Of a stretch of 64,000 nt of DNA, positions 9,052 to 17,267 are shown piece after piece (position 1 is the stretch's first letter; each line of letters begins with the position of its first letter). The stretch is taken from contig NZ_VITH01000005.1 in the NCBI RefSeq assembly GCF_007827815.1, positions 186,001-250,000 of the forward strand, given 5' to 3'. The stretch comes from Azospirillum brasilense. GTDB taxonomy: Bacteria > Pseudomonadota > Alphaproteobacteria > Azospirillales > Azospirillaceae. The position numbers and the translations under genes are program-made. The notes under the pieces were generated by a model that saw only the letters and a program-made list of their open reading frames with translations, searched no databases and was not told the origin of the DNA.

Positions 9052-10257
9052 ATGCTGTCTCTTCCGGTTGTTCGTCTCAGCGCCGCGGCAGTCCTTGCCG
9101 CGGCGTTTCTCATTGGCTGCGAGCGGAAGGAGGAGGAGGCCAAGGCGCCGCCGCCCCCGCCGCCCGAAAAGCTGGTCCTCACCCCCGTCGCCTTCACGGC
9201 GCTGCCCGGTTGGAGCGCCGACCGTGTGGCGGAGGCCGTGCCGGCCTTCCAGCGCTCCTGCGCGAAGGTCAAGGCGCTGGCCGCCGACCGCTCCATCGGC
9301 CCGGACGGGGTCGGTGGCAAGGCGGCCGACTGGCAGGCTCCTTGCGCTGAGCTGGCCAAGCTGCCGCCCGGCGACGACGCGGCGGCGCGGGCCTATTTCG
9401 AGGCGTGGTTCACTCCCTACGCCGCGGCCAACAACGCCGAGCGGCGCGGCCTCTTCACCGGCTATTACGAGGTCGAGCTGAAGGGCAGCCGGACGCCGGA
9501 CCCGGCCTTTCCGGTGCCGCTCTATAAGCGTCCCGCCGATCTGGTGATGGTCGATCTGGGCGAGTTCGCCGACCGCTGGAGGGGTGAGCGCATCGCCGGG
9601 CGGGTGACGGCCGGCCGGCTGAAGCCCTTCGAGGACCGCGCGGCCATCGAGGCCGGGGCGCTGAGCGGCAAGGGGCTGGAGCTGGTCTGGCTGCAGGATC
9701 CCATCGCCACCTTCTTCCTGCACATCCAGGGGTCGGGCCGGGTCAGCTTCGCGGACGGGACGGAGACGCGCGTCGGCTACGCCGCCCAGAACGGCCACAA
9801 ATACGTCGCCATCGGGCGGGAGCTGATCGACCGCGGCGCCCTGAAGCGCGAGGAGGTGTCGCTCCAGACCATCCGCGCCTGGCTCCAGGCCAACCCCGGC
9901 GAGGCCGCGGCGCTGATGAACAAGAACCCCTCCTACGTCTTCTTCCAGGAGCTGAAGGGGGAGGGGCCGAACGGCGCCCAGAACGTCGCCCTGACGCCGG
10001 GGCGGAGCCTCGCCGTCGATTCCAAGTTCCTGCCCTACGGCGTGCCGGTCTGGCTGGACGCCGAGGACCCGTTGGACGCCCAAACGCGGCTGCGCCGCCT
10101 GCTGATTGCTCAGGACACCGGCGGGGCCATCCGCGGCCCGGTGCGCGGCGACGTCTTCTGGGGCCACGGTCCGGAGGCGGAGGAGAAGGCCGGCGTGATG
10201 AAGAGCGCCGGGGAGTATTACGTCCTGCTGCCGAAGACCGTCGCCCCGGCGAGCTGA
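9052..10257 (+). CDS. mltA: Membrane-bound lytic murein transglycosylase A
   Basis: Periplasmic outer-membrane lipoprotein that cleaves peptidoglycan glycan strands with formation of 1,6-anhydromuramic acid. The signal peptide ends in the lipobox LIGC (Cys23). The MltA barrel domain spans roughly residues 120-280 (GLFTGYYEVELKG, WLQDPIATFFLHIQGSGRV), and the C-terminal 3D domain carries the conserved Asp triad, visible as QDTGGAIRGPVRGDVFWGHG. 401 residues is typical. It follows the Tim44-like gene by 13 bases. Downstream are a hairpin and an unusual spaced inverted repeat before the DUF1206 gene. Confidence 0.95.
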   Translation: MLSLPVVRLSAAAVLAAAFLIGCERKEEEAKAPPPPPPEKLVLTPVAFTALPGWSADRVAEAVPAFQRSCAKVKALAADRSIGPDGVGGKAADWQAPCAELAKLPPGDDAAARAYFEAWFTPYAAANNAERRGLFTGYYEVELKGSRTPDPAFPVPLYKRPADLVMVDLGEFADRWRGERIAGRVTAGRLKPFEDRAAIEAGALSGKGLELVWLQDPIATFFLHIQGSGRVSFADGTETRVGYAAQNGHKYVAIGRELIDRGALKREEVSLQTIRAWLQANPGEAAALMNKNPSYVFFQELKGEGPNGAQNVALTPGRSLAVDSKFLPYGVPVWLDAEDPLDAQTRLRRLLIAQDTGGAIRGPVRGDVFWGHGPEAEEKAGVMKSAGEYYVLLPKTVAPAS

Positions 10258-10280
10258 CCGCCGCCTCTGTCCCCCGCTAA

Positions 10281-10362
10281 GGAACCGAAGCGCAGCGGCT
10301 TCGGTTGTGTCAACCACCGCCGATCCTGGTCGTTCCGGCCAACGGCGGCTCTGGTTGACACA
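10281..10362. repeat. Hairpin plus spaced inverted repeat between mltA and DUF1206 gene
   Basis: AACCGAAGC at 10283-10291 pairs with GCTTCGGTT at 10298-10306 (9 bp, short loop). Overlapping its right end, TGTGTCAACCA at 10306-10316 is matched perfectly by TGGTTGACACA at 10352-10362, 35 bases apart, with an inner CCGCCG/CGGCGG pair. The first looks like a weak mltA terminator without a T-tract. The second could be a structured 5' leader or a dimeric regulator site for the DUF1206 gene, whose ATG is 16 bases further on. Confidence 0.5.
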
Positions 10363-10377
10363 CGGGGGGAGGGGGCC

Positions 10378-11220
10378 ATGACCCCGCGGCAACGGCAACT
10401 CGACAGGCTCAACGAAATCGAAGGGCTGGCGCGGCTCGGCTACGCCGCGCGCGGCCTCGTCTATCTGATCGTCGGCTGGTTCGCCGTCACGGCGGCCTAT
10501 GGCAGCAACCGTCCGACCGACACCAAGGGCGCGCTGGTCGAGTTGTTCCAGCACCCCTTCGGTTCGGTCCTGCTCGCGCTGACCGCGCTCGGTCTGGCCG
10601 GCTACGCGCTGTGGCGGGTCATGCAGGCGGTGCTGGACGTAGACCATGTCGGGACCTCGCCCAAGGGGCTGGTGGTGCGCGCCGGCTTCGTCGTCGCCGG
10701 GGTGATCCACGCCGGTCTGGCGGTCTTCGCCATCAAGCTGCTGGCCGGGCAGGGCGGTGGGCGCGGCGACGGCGAAGCGGCCGCCCATGACTGGACGGCG
10801 TGGCTGCTCGCCCAGCCGATGGGCCGCGTCCTGGTCGCCGCGGTGGGGGCCGCCATCATCGGCACGGCCGTGGCCCACGCCATCAAGGCCTACAAGGCCA
10901 GCTTCCGCCGTGAGCTGGACGCCGACCCGGACACCATGAAGGTGATCTGCCCGATCGGCCGCTTCGGCTTCGCCGCCAAGGGGCTGGTCTTCGCGGTGGT
11001 CGGCAGCTTCTTTCTGGTGGCGGCGTGGCAGTCGGACTCGTCGGAGTCCGGCGGGCTGCTCAAGGCGCTGCAGTTCCTCCAGCAGCAGCCTTACGGCCCC
11101 TGGCTGCTCGGCGTGGTGGCCGCCGGGCTGTTCGCCTTCGGCGCCTTCAGCGTCGTCCAGGCCGTCTATTGCCGCATCGACGGCGAAGCGGCGGAGCGGC
11201 AGATCCGCGCCATGGTGTAA
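10378..11220 (+). CDS. DUF1206 family membrane protein
   Basis: 280-residue integral membrane protein with about six membrane segments arranged as three similar two-helix modules; each module has an Arg-Gly-hydrophobic entry such as LGYAARGLVYLIVGWFAV, VVRAGFVVAGVIHAGLAVF and FGFAAKGLVFAVVGSFFLV. This internal threefold pattern is diagnostic of DUF1206, a family of unknown function common in Azospirillum, cyanobacteria and actinobacteria. The ATG at 10378 follows GGGGGGAGGGGG with good spacing. Convergent with the his operon; the intergenic DNA holds the his terminator and a partial parS-like site. Confidence 0.88.
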   Translation: MTPRQRQLDRLNEIEGLARLGYAARGLVYLIVGWFAVTAAYGSNRPTDTKGALVELFQHPFGSVLLALTALGLAGYALWRVMQAVLDVDHVGTSPKGLVVRAGFVVAGVIHAGLAVFAIKLLAGQGGGRGDGEAAAHDWTAWLLAQPMGRVLVAAVGAAIIGTAVAHAIKAYKASFRRELDADPDTMKVICPIGRFGFAAKGLVFAVVGSFFLVAAWQSDSSESGGLLKALQFLQQQPYGPWLLGVVAAGLFAFGAFSVVQAVYCRIDGEAAERQIRAMV

Positions 11221-11245
11221 GCGAAAAGAACCGGACCAAAAGAAA

Positions 11246-11273
11246 AGGGCGCCGAGGGTTTCCCCGGCGCCCT
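11246..11273 (-). terminator. Terminator of the his-hinT operon
   Basis: AAGGGCGCC at 11246-11254 pairs with GGCGCCCTT at 11265-11273. On the minus strand the stem is followed by a T-rich tract (complement of AAAAGAAAAG upstream), so it most likely ends the minus-strand hisB-to-hinT transcript; it may also stop read-through from the DUF1206 gene. Confidence 0.7.
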
Positions 11274-11321
11274 TACGTCTCAGGCCGATGTTTCACGTGG
11301 ATCGTCGTGCCTCTCGGATGA

Positions 11322-11690
11322 TCACCCCTGAGTGATCATCGGGCCCAGGCGGCGGCCGGCGAAGACGTGGATGTGCAGGTGCGGAACCTCCTGGTTCGCG
11401 TCCTCGCCGCAGTTGGACAGGATGCGGTAACCGGGCTCGGCGGCGCCGGCGCCGCGCGCCACCTCGCCGACCGCGCGGAACAGGCCGGCGATCTCCGCCT
11501 CCGTCGCGCGGGCGCTGAAATCGTCCATGTCGACGTAGGCGCCCTTCGGGATCACCAGGATGTGCGTCGGAGCCTGCGGGTTGATGTCGTGGAAGGCCAG
11601 CGCGTGCTCGGTCTCCAGGACCTTCTTGCACGGGATTTCGCCGCGCAGGATGCGGGCGAAGACGTTGTTCGGATCGTAGGTCTTGGCCAT
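11322..11690 (-). CDS. hinT: HIT family purine nucleoside phosphoramidase
   Basis: 122-residue cytosolic protein. The histidine-triad motif HLHIHVFAGR (residues 102-111) supplies the nucleophilic His, and the N-terminal NVFARILRGEIPCKKV segment is characteristic of HinT/PKCI proteins that hydrolyse AMP-lysine and other phosphoramidates. It is the last gene of the histidine operon, 44 bases after hisE, a conserved alphaproteobacterial linkage. A perfect 9-bp inverted repeat (GATGATCAC at 11317-11325 and its complement at 11332-11340) spans its final codons, partly encoding the C-terminal MITQG. No missing residues are seen. Confidence 0.95.
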   Translation of the reverse strand: MAKTYDPNNVFARILRGEIPCKKVLETEHALAFHDINPQAPTHILVIPKGAYVDMDDFSARATEAEIAGLFRAVGEVARGAGAAEPGYRILSNCGEDANQEVPHLHIHVFAGRRLGPMITQG

Positions 11691-11734
11691 CGCGTCGTTT
11701 CCCCTTCCGCCTTTGTCGATTCAAGCCGTGATTG

Positions 11735-12070
11735 TCAGGCCTTGCGCGCGTTCTTTTCGGCGATGCCGCTGGTGCCCTCGCGCTGGGCCAGCTTCTCCCA
11801 CACTGCGGAGGGTTCCAGCCCGGCGTCGGCCCACAGCACCATCAGGTGATAGAGCAGGTCCGCCGATTCCGAGGCCATCGCCGCCGTGTCGCCGCGCACC
11901 GCCTCGATGACCGTCTCCACCGCTTCCTCGCCGACCTTCTGGGCGATCTTGGCGGTGCCGCGGTGGAACAGCTTGGCGGTGTAGGAGGTCTCCGGATCGG
12001 CGCCCTTGCGCGCCTGGACGGTGGCGTAGAGCCGGTCCAGGACCTCGGCGGAGATCTTGTCCTCAGCCAT
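11735..12070 (-). CDS. hisE: Phosphoribosyl-ATP pyrophosphatase
   Basis: 111 residues; all-alpha MazG-like enzyme that hydrolyses phosphoribosyl-ATP to phosphoribosyl-AMP and PPi, second step of histidine synthesis. The core [14 protein letters not shown] and [13 protein letters not shown] blocks hold the acidic Mg2+ ligands. It is a stand-alone HisE rather than a HisIE fusion; a hisI partner is not in this window. Its ATG overlaps the end of hisF by eight bases, indicating translational coupling. Confidence 0.96.
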   Translation of the reverse strand: MAEDKISAEVLDRLYATVQARKGADPETSYTAKLFHRGTAKIAQKVGEEAVETVIEAVRGDTAAMASESADLLYHLMVLWADAGLEPSAVWEKLAQREGTSGIAEKNARKA

Positions 12071-12848
12071 GCGCGGCCTCCCTCACGCGGGCCGGGCGCA
12101 CCGGGATGCCGGCCTCGGCGAGCGCCGCCTTGGCCTGCCCGATGGTGTAGGTGCCGAAATGGAAGATGGAGGCCGCCAGCACCGCCGTGGCGTGGCCCTC
12201 GCGGATGCCTTCCACCAGATGGTCCAGCGTGCCGACGCCGCCCGAGGCGATGACCGGGATGCGCAGCCCGTCGGCCACCTTGCGGGTCAGGGCGAGGTCG
12301 AAGCCGCTCTTGGTGCCGTCGCGGTCCATCGAGGTCAGCAGGATCTCGCCGGCGCCGTAGGCCTCCATGCGCTTGGCCCACTCGATGGCGTCGATGCCCG
12401 TGGCCTTGCGCCCGCCGTGGGTGAAGATCTCCCAGCGGCCCGGCTCGACCTGCTTGGCGTCGATGGCGACGACGATGCACTGGGCGCCGAACTTCTCCGC
12501 CGCCTCCTGCACGAACTCCGGACGGTGGATGGCCGCGGTGTTGATCGACACCTTGTCGGCGCCGGCCAGCAACAGCTTGCGGATGTCGTCCACCGTGCGC
12601 ACGCCGCCGCCGACGGTCAGCGGCATGAACACCTGCTCGGCGGTGCGGCGCACCACGTCGTAGATGGTGTCGCGGTTCTCGTGGCTGGCCGTGATGTCGA
12701 GGAAGGTCAGCTCGTCCGCCCCTTCCCGGTCATAGACGCGGGCCTGCTCCACGGGGTCGCCGGCGTCGATCAGATCGACGAAGTTGACCCCCTTGACGAC
12801 CCGCCCGTCCTTGACGTCCAGGCAGGGGATGACGCGCATCTTGAGCAT
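12063..12848 (-). CDS. hisF: Imidazole glycerol phosphate synthase, cyclase subunit
   Basis: 261-residue TIM-barrel enzyme that uses ammonia delivered by HisH to convert PRFAR into imidazole glycerol phosphate and AICAR. It begins [20 protein letters not shown], with the catalytic Asp11 in CLDVKDG and the second Asp in [13 protein letters not shown]. Its start overlaps the hisA stop by one base (TGATG), and its end overlaps hisE, so the four genes are tightly coupled. Confidence 0.97.
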   Translation of the reverse strand: MLKMRVIPCLDVKDGRVVKGVNFVDLIDAGDPVEQARVYDREGADELTFLDITASHENRDTIYDVVRRTAEQVFMPLTVGGGVRTVDDIRKLLLAGADKVSINTAAIHRPEFVQEAAEKFGAQCIVVAIDAKQVEPGRWEIFTHGGRKATGIDAIEWAKRMEAYGAGEILLTSMDRDGTKSGFDLALTRKVADGLRIPVIASGGVGTLDHLVEGIREGHATAVLAASIFHFGTYTIGQAKAALAEAGIPVRPARVREAAHG

Positions 12849-13597
12849 CAGCCGGCCTTTCCGGTGACGGGAGCGGGGGAGAGCAGGTCCAAGGCCGTCT
12901 TCGGATCGATGCGCCCGTCGTAGAGCGCGCGGCCGCAGATGACGCCCTGGATGCCGGTGTCCTCCTCCTTCTTCAACGCGATCAGGTCGTCGATGGAGGA
13001 GACGCCGCCCGACGCGATCACCGGGGTGGTCAGGTGGAAGGCGAGGTCGGAGGTCGCCTCGACGTTCACGCCGCCCATGGCGCCGTCGCGGTTGATGTCG
13101 GTGTAGATGATCGCGGCGACGCCGCTGTCCTCGAACTTCAACGCCAGATCCAGCGCCTTGATGGTCGAGGTCTCGGCCCAGCCGGCGACGGCGACATAGC
13201 CTTCCCGTGCGTCGATGCCCACCGCCACCTTGCCGGGGAACTCGCGGCAGGCCTCGCGGACCAGCTCCGGCTCGCGCAGGGCGACGGTGCCGAGGATGAC
13301 CCGGCTGACGCCCTTCTCAAGCCAGTGGGCTATGGTCTTCAGGTCGCGGATGCCGCCACCCAGCTGCACTGGGATGGTCACGGCGCCCAGGATGTCCTCG
13401 ACCGCCTTGCCGTTGACCGGCTTGCCCTCGAAGGCGCCGTTCAGATCGACCAGATGCAGCCATTCGAAGCCCTGGCTTTCGAACAGGCGGGCCTGGTCGG
13501 CGGGTTCGGTGTTGAAGACGGTCGCCTGGCTCATCTCGCCGCGCAGCAGCCGAACGCAGGCACCGTCTTTGAGGTCGATGGCGGGATAGATGATCAT
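12848..13597 (-). CDS. hisA: ProFAR isomerase
   Basis: 249-residue TIM barrel that isomerises ProFAR to PRFAR, fourth step of histidine synthesis. It starts [20 protein letters not shown], with Asp8 as the catalytic residue, and the second catalytic Asp is in [16 protein letters not shown]. The ATG at 13597 is clear from homology; the frame is open upstream through the GNAT gene but in a non-coding register. It lies between the GNAT gene and hisF and overlaps hisF by one base. Confidence 0.97.
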   Translation of the reverse strand: MIIYPAIDLKDGACVRLLRGEMSQATVFNTEPADQARLFESQGFEWLHLVDLNGAFEGKPVNGKAVEDILGAVTIPVQLGGGIRDLKTIAHWLEKGVSRVILGTVALREPELVREACREFPGKVAVGIDAREGYVAVAGWAETSTIKALDLALKFEDSGVAAIIYTDINRDGAMGGVNVEATSDLAFHLTTPVIASGGVSSIDDLIALKKEEDTGIQGVICGRALYDGRIDPKTALDLLSPAPVTGKAG

Positions 13598-13611
13598 CGC
13601 GGTGTCTCGTC

Positions 13612-14154
13612 CTATGGCGTGTCGTGAAGCGTGTCGGGGGTGAGGTCTTTCACATAAAAATGGCCGGCCAGCTTTTTGCCGTCCACCAGCGCATAGAAGG
13701 GATGCGTGCCCCAGCGTCTGAAGCCGAGGTCCTCGTACAGCGCGATGGCCGCGGTCTGCGTCTCGCGCACGTCGAGGTTCAGCACGCGGAAGCCGGACGC
13801 CCGCGCCTCCTCCTCGACCGCCACGGTCAGGCGGCGGGCGAGGCCGTGGCCGCGCGCCCAGGGGGCGACGAAGCTGGTGGTCAGGGTCGCGGCGTGGGCC
13901 TGCGCCTCGTTGTTGCGGGCCGGCTTGACGAGCTGGGCGGAGCCGGCGATGACGCCGTCCAGCCGGCCGACGAACAGGATGCGCTCCGGCACCACCAGAA
14001 CGCCCTTCCAGTAGCGCTCCATGATCTCGCGGGGTGGCGGCGCCACCCAGCCGAAACCGCCGCCGGCCTTGACGGCGTCGTCGGCGGCGTCGCACAGGTC
14101 GTGCAGATCGCCGGTCTTCAGCGTGTCGATGCGTTCGACCGTGACGTCGGTCAT
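13612..14154 (-). CDS. GNAT family N-acetyltransferase inside the his operon
   Basis: 180-residue acetyltransferase. The acetyl-CoA-binding motif A is [22 protein letters not shown] and motif B is [22 protein letters not shown], which are standard for the family. Substrate unknown. It is embedded between hisH (stop three bases before this ATG) and hisA (14 bases after the stop), so it is co-expressed with histidine genes. I recall an unassigned ORF at this place in published Azospirillum his clusters. The position hints at modification of a small molecule or protein linked to nitrogen metabolism, but this is inference. Confidence 0.9.
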   Translation of the reverse strand: MTDVTVERIDTLKTGDLHDLCDAADDAVKAGGGFGWVAPPPREIMERYWKGVLVVPERILFVGRLDGVIAGSAQLVKPARNNEAQAHAATLTTSFVAPWARGHGLARRLTVAVEEEARASGFRVLNLDVRETQTAAIALYEDLGFRRWGTHPFYALVDGKKLAGHFYVKDLTPDTLHDTP

Positions 14155-14156
14155 CG

Positions 14157-14801
14157 TCAGACCCGCCAGGTCAGGAAGTTGGCGACCAGGGCGAGGCCGG
14201 TCTCCTGGCTCTTTTCCGGATGGAACTGGGTGCCGACCAGATTGTCGCGCCCGACCACTGCCGCGAAGGGGCCGCCGTAATCGGCGCTGGCGATCACGTC
14301 CTCCGGCCGCTCCACCGCGAAACGGTAGGAGTGGACGAAGTAGGCGTGCGCCCGCTCCGGCAGGCCGGCCAGCAGCGGGTGCTCCCGGCGCACGTCCAGC
14401 TCGTTCCAGCCCATGTGCGGGATCTTCAGCGTCGGGTCGGTCGGCTCCAGCTTCGCCACCTCGCCCTTGATCCAGCCCAGACCCTCGGTCACGCCGTATT
14501 CGCGCCCGCGTTCCGCCATCAGCTGCATGCCGACGCAGATGCCCAGGAAGGGGCGGCCCTTGCCGTGCACCACCTCCTCCAGCGCGTCGAGCATCCCGGG
14601 AACCTCCGACAGGCCGCGCTTGCAGTCGGCGAAGGCGCCGACGCCCGGCAGCACGACGCGGTCGGCCTTGCGCACCGCGTCGGCGTCGGACGTCACCAGG
14701 ACCTGGAAGGAGGCATGGGACTCCGCCGCCGCGCGCTCCAGAGCCTTGGCGGCGGAACGCAGGTTGCCGGAGCCGTAATCGATCAGCGCAACGGTTTCCA
14801 T
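14157..14801 (-). CDS. hisH: Imidazole glycerol phosphate synthase, glutaminase subunit
   Basis: 214-residue class I glutamine amidotransferase that supplies ammonia to HisF. It opens [20 protein letters not shown]; the nucleophile is in [11 protein letters not shown] (the Cys of GICVGMQ), and the His/Glu pair is in [13 protein letters not shown]. Start ATG 14801 matches the family N-terminus. It follows hisB by 53 bases; these include a run of eight T (plus strand) that has no stem good enough for a terminator in the operon direction. Confidence 0.97.
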   Translation of the reverse strand: METVALIDYGSGNLRSAAKALERAAAESHASFQVLVTSDADAVRKADRVVLPGVGAFADCKRGLSEVPGMLDALEEVVHGKGRPFLGICVGMQLMAERGREYGVTEGLGWIKGEVAKLEPTDPTLKIPHMGWNELDVRREHPLLAGLPERAHAYFVHSYRFAVERPEDVIASADYGGPFAAVVGRDNLVGTQFHPEKSQETGLALVANFLTWRV

Positions 14802-14854
14802 GAAACGAGGACCTTGTGACAGAGAGCCGGCCTTATGGAAGCCGCCGGTTTTTT

Positions 14855-15478
14855 TTAGAGGGAGCCGCCCAGCGTCCCCTTGGTGGAGGGCACGGCGTCG
14901 CGCTTGCGTGGATCGATGTCGATCCCGGCCCGCAGCGCGCGGGCAAGCGCCTTGTAGCAGCTTTCCACGATGTGGTGGTTGTTCTCGCCATAGAGGCATT
15001 CGACGTGCAGCGTCACGCCCGCGGCCATGGCGAAGGCCTGGAACCACTCGCGGAACAGCTCGGTGTCCATGTCGCCGATCTTGTCGCGGCTGAAGGACAC
15101 CTTCCAGATCAGGTAAGGCCGGTTGGAGAAGTCCAGCGCGACGCGGGTCAGCGTCTCGTCCATCGGGATGTAGGCGTGGCCGTAGCGCTGGATGCCCTTG
15201 CGGTCGCCGAGCGCCTTCGCCACCGCCATGCCGATGGCGATGCCGCTGTCCTCGGTCGTGTGGTGGGCGTCGATGTGCAGGTCACCCTCCGCCGCCACCG
15301 TCAGGTCCATCAGGCTGTGGCGCGACAGCTGCTCCAGCATGTGGTCGAGGAAGCCGACGCCGGTCTTCACGTCATAGACGCCGGTGCCGTCCAGATTCAC
15401 GGCGACCCGGATCCGGGTTTCGGTGGTGTTCCGCTCGATCGAGGCGCGGCGGACGCCATTGGCAAGGCTCTGGTCCAT
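14855..15478 (-). CDS. hisB: Imidazoleglycerol-phosphate dehydratase
   Basis: 207-residue monofunctional dehydratase (no phosphatase domain, as usual in alphaproteobacteria) that forms imidazole acetol phosphate. The Mn2+-binding motifs are [35 protein letters not shown] and [20 protein letters not shown]. First gene of the minus-strand operon hisB-hisH-GNAT-hisA-hisF-hisE-hinT. No good Shine-Dalgarno precedes ATG 15478. It is divergent from the repeat-bearing lipoprotein gene across 136 bp that contain two copies of GCATAATG (15561, 15603) and a TTCATGAA palindrome (15578-15585). Confidence 0.96.
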   Translation of the reverse strand: MDQSLANGVRRASIERNTTETRIRVAVNLDGTGVYDVKTGVGFLDHMLEQLSRHSLMDLTVAAEGDLHIDAHHTTEDSGIAIGMAVAKALGDRKGIQRYGHAYIPMDETLTRVALDFSNRPYLIWKVSFSRDKIGDMDTELFREWFQAFAMAAGVTLHVECLYGENNHHIVESCYKALARALRAGIDIDPRKRDAVPSTKGTLGGSL

Positions 15479-15614
15479 GAGTCCGGGTTTTATCAGGAAG
15501 CGCGCGGGCGCGCCAGAGGTGCCGCCTCCGAAAACGCCTATGACCGTCGGGCGCGATGCCGCATAATGCGTGTGTGTTCATGAATGAATGCACGTTGAAC
15601 GCGCATAATGGGAT

Positions 15615-17183
15615 ATGCCACCGGACATGCCGACGCCCGGACGTCTTTTTCCGGCCCTCGCGGCCCTGCTGGCGCTGGCCGCCTGCATGGGCGGGGAGCT
15701 GCCGCAGATCCGCAAATCGCCGCCCGTCGCCCGCGGTTCGACGGAGCCGGTCCGCTTCGACGGCCTGTCGCTCGGCTCGATGCGGCGGGGCATGGTGACG
15801 GGACGCTATGTCTGGGCGCTGGAGTGCTGGCCGCCCTACGACGACGTCTATTGGACCAGCGGGCGCAGCCTGCACGAGAACTCCACCTTCCAGGAACGCT
15901 TCGCCGAGGTTCTGGCCGACGCCGGCTACGACGTGGCGGGCGTGCAGGGCAGCGATTACGAGGCGGAGTTCGACCGCAAGCGCGCCCGCTACATCCTGCG
16001 CGGCGACCTGCGCGCGGTGAACAGCGACCTGTGCCGTCGGCGGAGCTGGCTGACCGGCCGCAGCGAGGGCGTGTCGGGGGTCGGCAGCCTGCGGGTCGAC
16101 TGGGCGGTCTACGACGCCGTGACCGGGCGGCTCGTCCACCGCGTCACCACCACAGGCGTGGCCCGCCAGGACAGCGGCGTGCCGCAGGGCGACGTCCTGC
16201 TGATCGAGGAGGCCTTCGCCACGGCGGTGGAGGCGCTGGGCGCCGACCCCGGCTTCCGCGCTGCGGTGTCGCGGGGCGGGGCGTTAGCGTCAAGTGGACC
16301 GGCTATAGTGTCAAGTGGTCGGGGAGGAGTGTCAACCGCCCCACCGGGAGCGTCAAGTGCGGCTCCGCTAGTGTCAAGTGGGGCGGCGGGAGCGTCAAGT
16401 GCGCCCCCGGATGCGTCAAGTGGCTTGGCCGTGGTGTCAACCATGACGGTCGATCCCGGCGGTGCCTCCGCCGGACCGGCACCTTTCCTGGAGGAAACCC
16501 GTCACCCGACCCTGATTCTGCGCATCGCCGACCCGCTCCAAGGCTACGCCGACGATCCCGCCGCCCGCGTGTCCGCCGCCGCCGTGCGCGTCGGTCCGGA
16601 GGAGCGCAAGGGCCGGGGAATCGTGCTGGGCGAACTGGACGGCCAGTCGCTCGTGTTGACGTTCGACGCCGGGCTGGACGCGACCGTGACCGTCGCGCCG
16701 TCCCGCGCGGTGTCGCTGGACGGCATGGTGATGGCGCGGGACCGGTCGGGCGGGATCGCCCTGGTCCGCGTCCCGGCCCGGCTGCGCGCGGCGCCGCTGC
16801 GTCTGGACACCCCGGCGGTCAGCGAAGCGGTGACGGCGGTTCTGGAGCGGGGCGCCGACACGGCATCCGGCATCCTGGCGGCCCGGCGCGCCGACCCGCA
16901 GGCGATGCCGGGTGTGGAGGCGACGCTGCTGCAGGCCGACCTGAGCGGGCCGGACCCGGCGCCGGGCGACCCGCTGGTGGACGAGGCGGGCAATTTGCTG
17001 GGCGTGGCCCGTCCGGGTCCGTTGCCCGGTGGGGCGCACGGCCTGTCCGCCTTTGTCCCGGTGATGGAGGCGCTGGCCCGGCTGGGGGTGGAGGTGACGC
17101 AGTTCGCCGCCCGGCCAATTCCGTCCCGTGGGATACCGGTCCATGACGGCAGACTTGACGGGACCCGCCGTCCCCCCACATAG
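15615..17183 (+). CDS. Lipoprotein with repeat linker and degenerate trypsin-like domain
   Basis: 522 residues. Signal peptide with lipobox LAAC (Cys24) predicts an outer-membrane or inner-membrane lipoprotein. Residues about 45-220 form a domain I do not recognise (GRYVWALECWPPYDDVYW, RARYILRGDLRAVNSDLC). Residues 225-280 are eight exact seven-residue repeats (ASSGPAI, VSSGRGG and so on) encoded by 21-bp tandem DNA units. The C-terminal half resembles a trypsin/HtrA fold: GRGIVLGELDGQSLVLTF, SGGIALVRV and GDPLVDEAGNLLGVARPG align with the GSG-, DLALL- and GNSGGPL blocks, but His, Asp and Ser of the triad are all replaced. An alternative start is ATG 15627. Divergent from hisB; hslV follows 84 bases later. 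Confidence 0.85.
   Translation: MPPDMPTPGRLFPALAALLALAACMGGELPQIRKSPPVARGSTEPVRFDGLSLGSMRRGMVTGRYVWALECWPPYDDVYWTSGRSLHENSTFQERFAEVLADAGYDVAGVQGSDYEAEFDRKRARYILRGDLRAVNSDLCRRRSWLTGRSEGVSGVGSLRVDWAVYDAVTGRLVHRVTTTGVARQDSGVPQGDVLLIEEAFATAVEALGADPGFRAAVSRGGALASSGPAIVSSGRGGVSTAPPGASSAAPLVSSGAAGASSAPPDASSGLAVVSTMTVDPGGASAGPAPFLEETRHPTLILRIADPLQGYADDPAARVSAAAVRVGPEERKGRGIVLGELDGQSLVLTFDAGLDATVTVAPSRAVSLDGMVMARDRSGGIALVRVPARLRAAPLRLDTPAVSEAVTAVLERGADTASGILAARRADPQAMPGVEATLLQADLSGPDPAPGDPLVDEAGNLLGVARPGPLPGGAHGLSAFVPVMEALARLGVEVTQFAARPIPSRGIPVHDGRLDGTRRPPT
16287..16454 (+). repeat. Eight-copy 21-bp in-frame minisatellite
   Basis: The sequence GYGTCAA recurs at exactly 21-base intervals: 16287, 16308, 16329, 16350, 16371, 16392, 16413 and 16434. 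Six copies extend to GYGTCAAGTG; the third and eighth read GTGTCAACC. Bases between the motifs vary. Each unit encodes a heptapeptide [A/V]-S-[S/T]-x4. The conserved serine codons TCA and AGT are rare in this GC3-rich window. Copy-number change would keep the reading frame. Confidence 0.95.
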
Positions 17184-17267
17184 ACCCGTGTTCCGATGTG
17201 CCTATATCGGCCGGCGTCACGCCGGGCCGTTCGGGCACGGGCGCTTCTTTCTTCGAACACGGTCCCG

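Noticed and set aside
8866-10878. 670-codon minus-strand frame opposite mltA and DUF1206 gene
   Set aside because: Both plus-strand genes are clear family members; the frame has no motif.
16287-16454. Regularly spaced short repeats, at first sight CRISPR-like
   Set aside because: The period is only 21 bp, the units are in frame within a lipoprotein gene, and there are no cas genes; it is a coding minisatellite.
15608-17146. 512-codon frame overlapping the repeat lipoprotein in another register
   Set aside because: The lipoprotein frame has a signal peptide, lipobox and domain-like text; the alternative is Arg/Gly/Pro low complexity.
17196-17267. RpoH heat-shock promoter for hslVU
   Set aside because: CCTATATCGG fits the -10 pattern, but no CTTG lies about 17 bases upstream.
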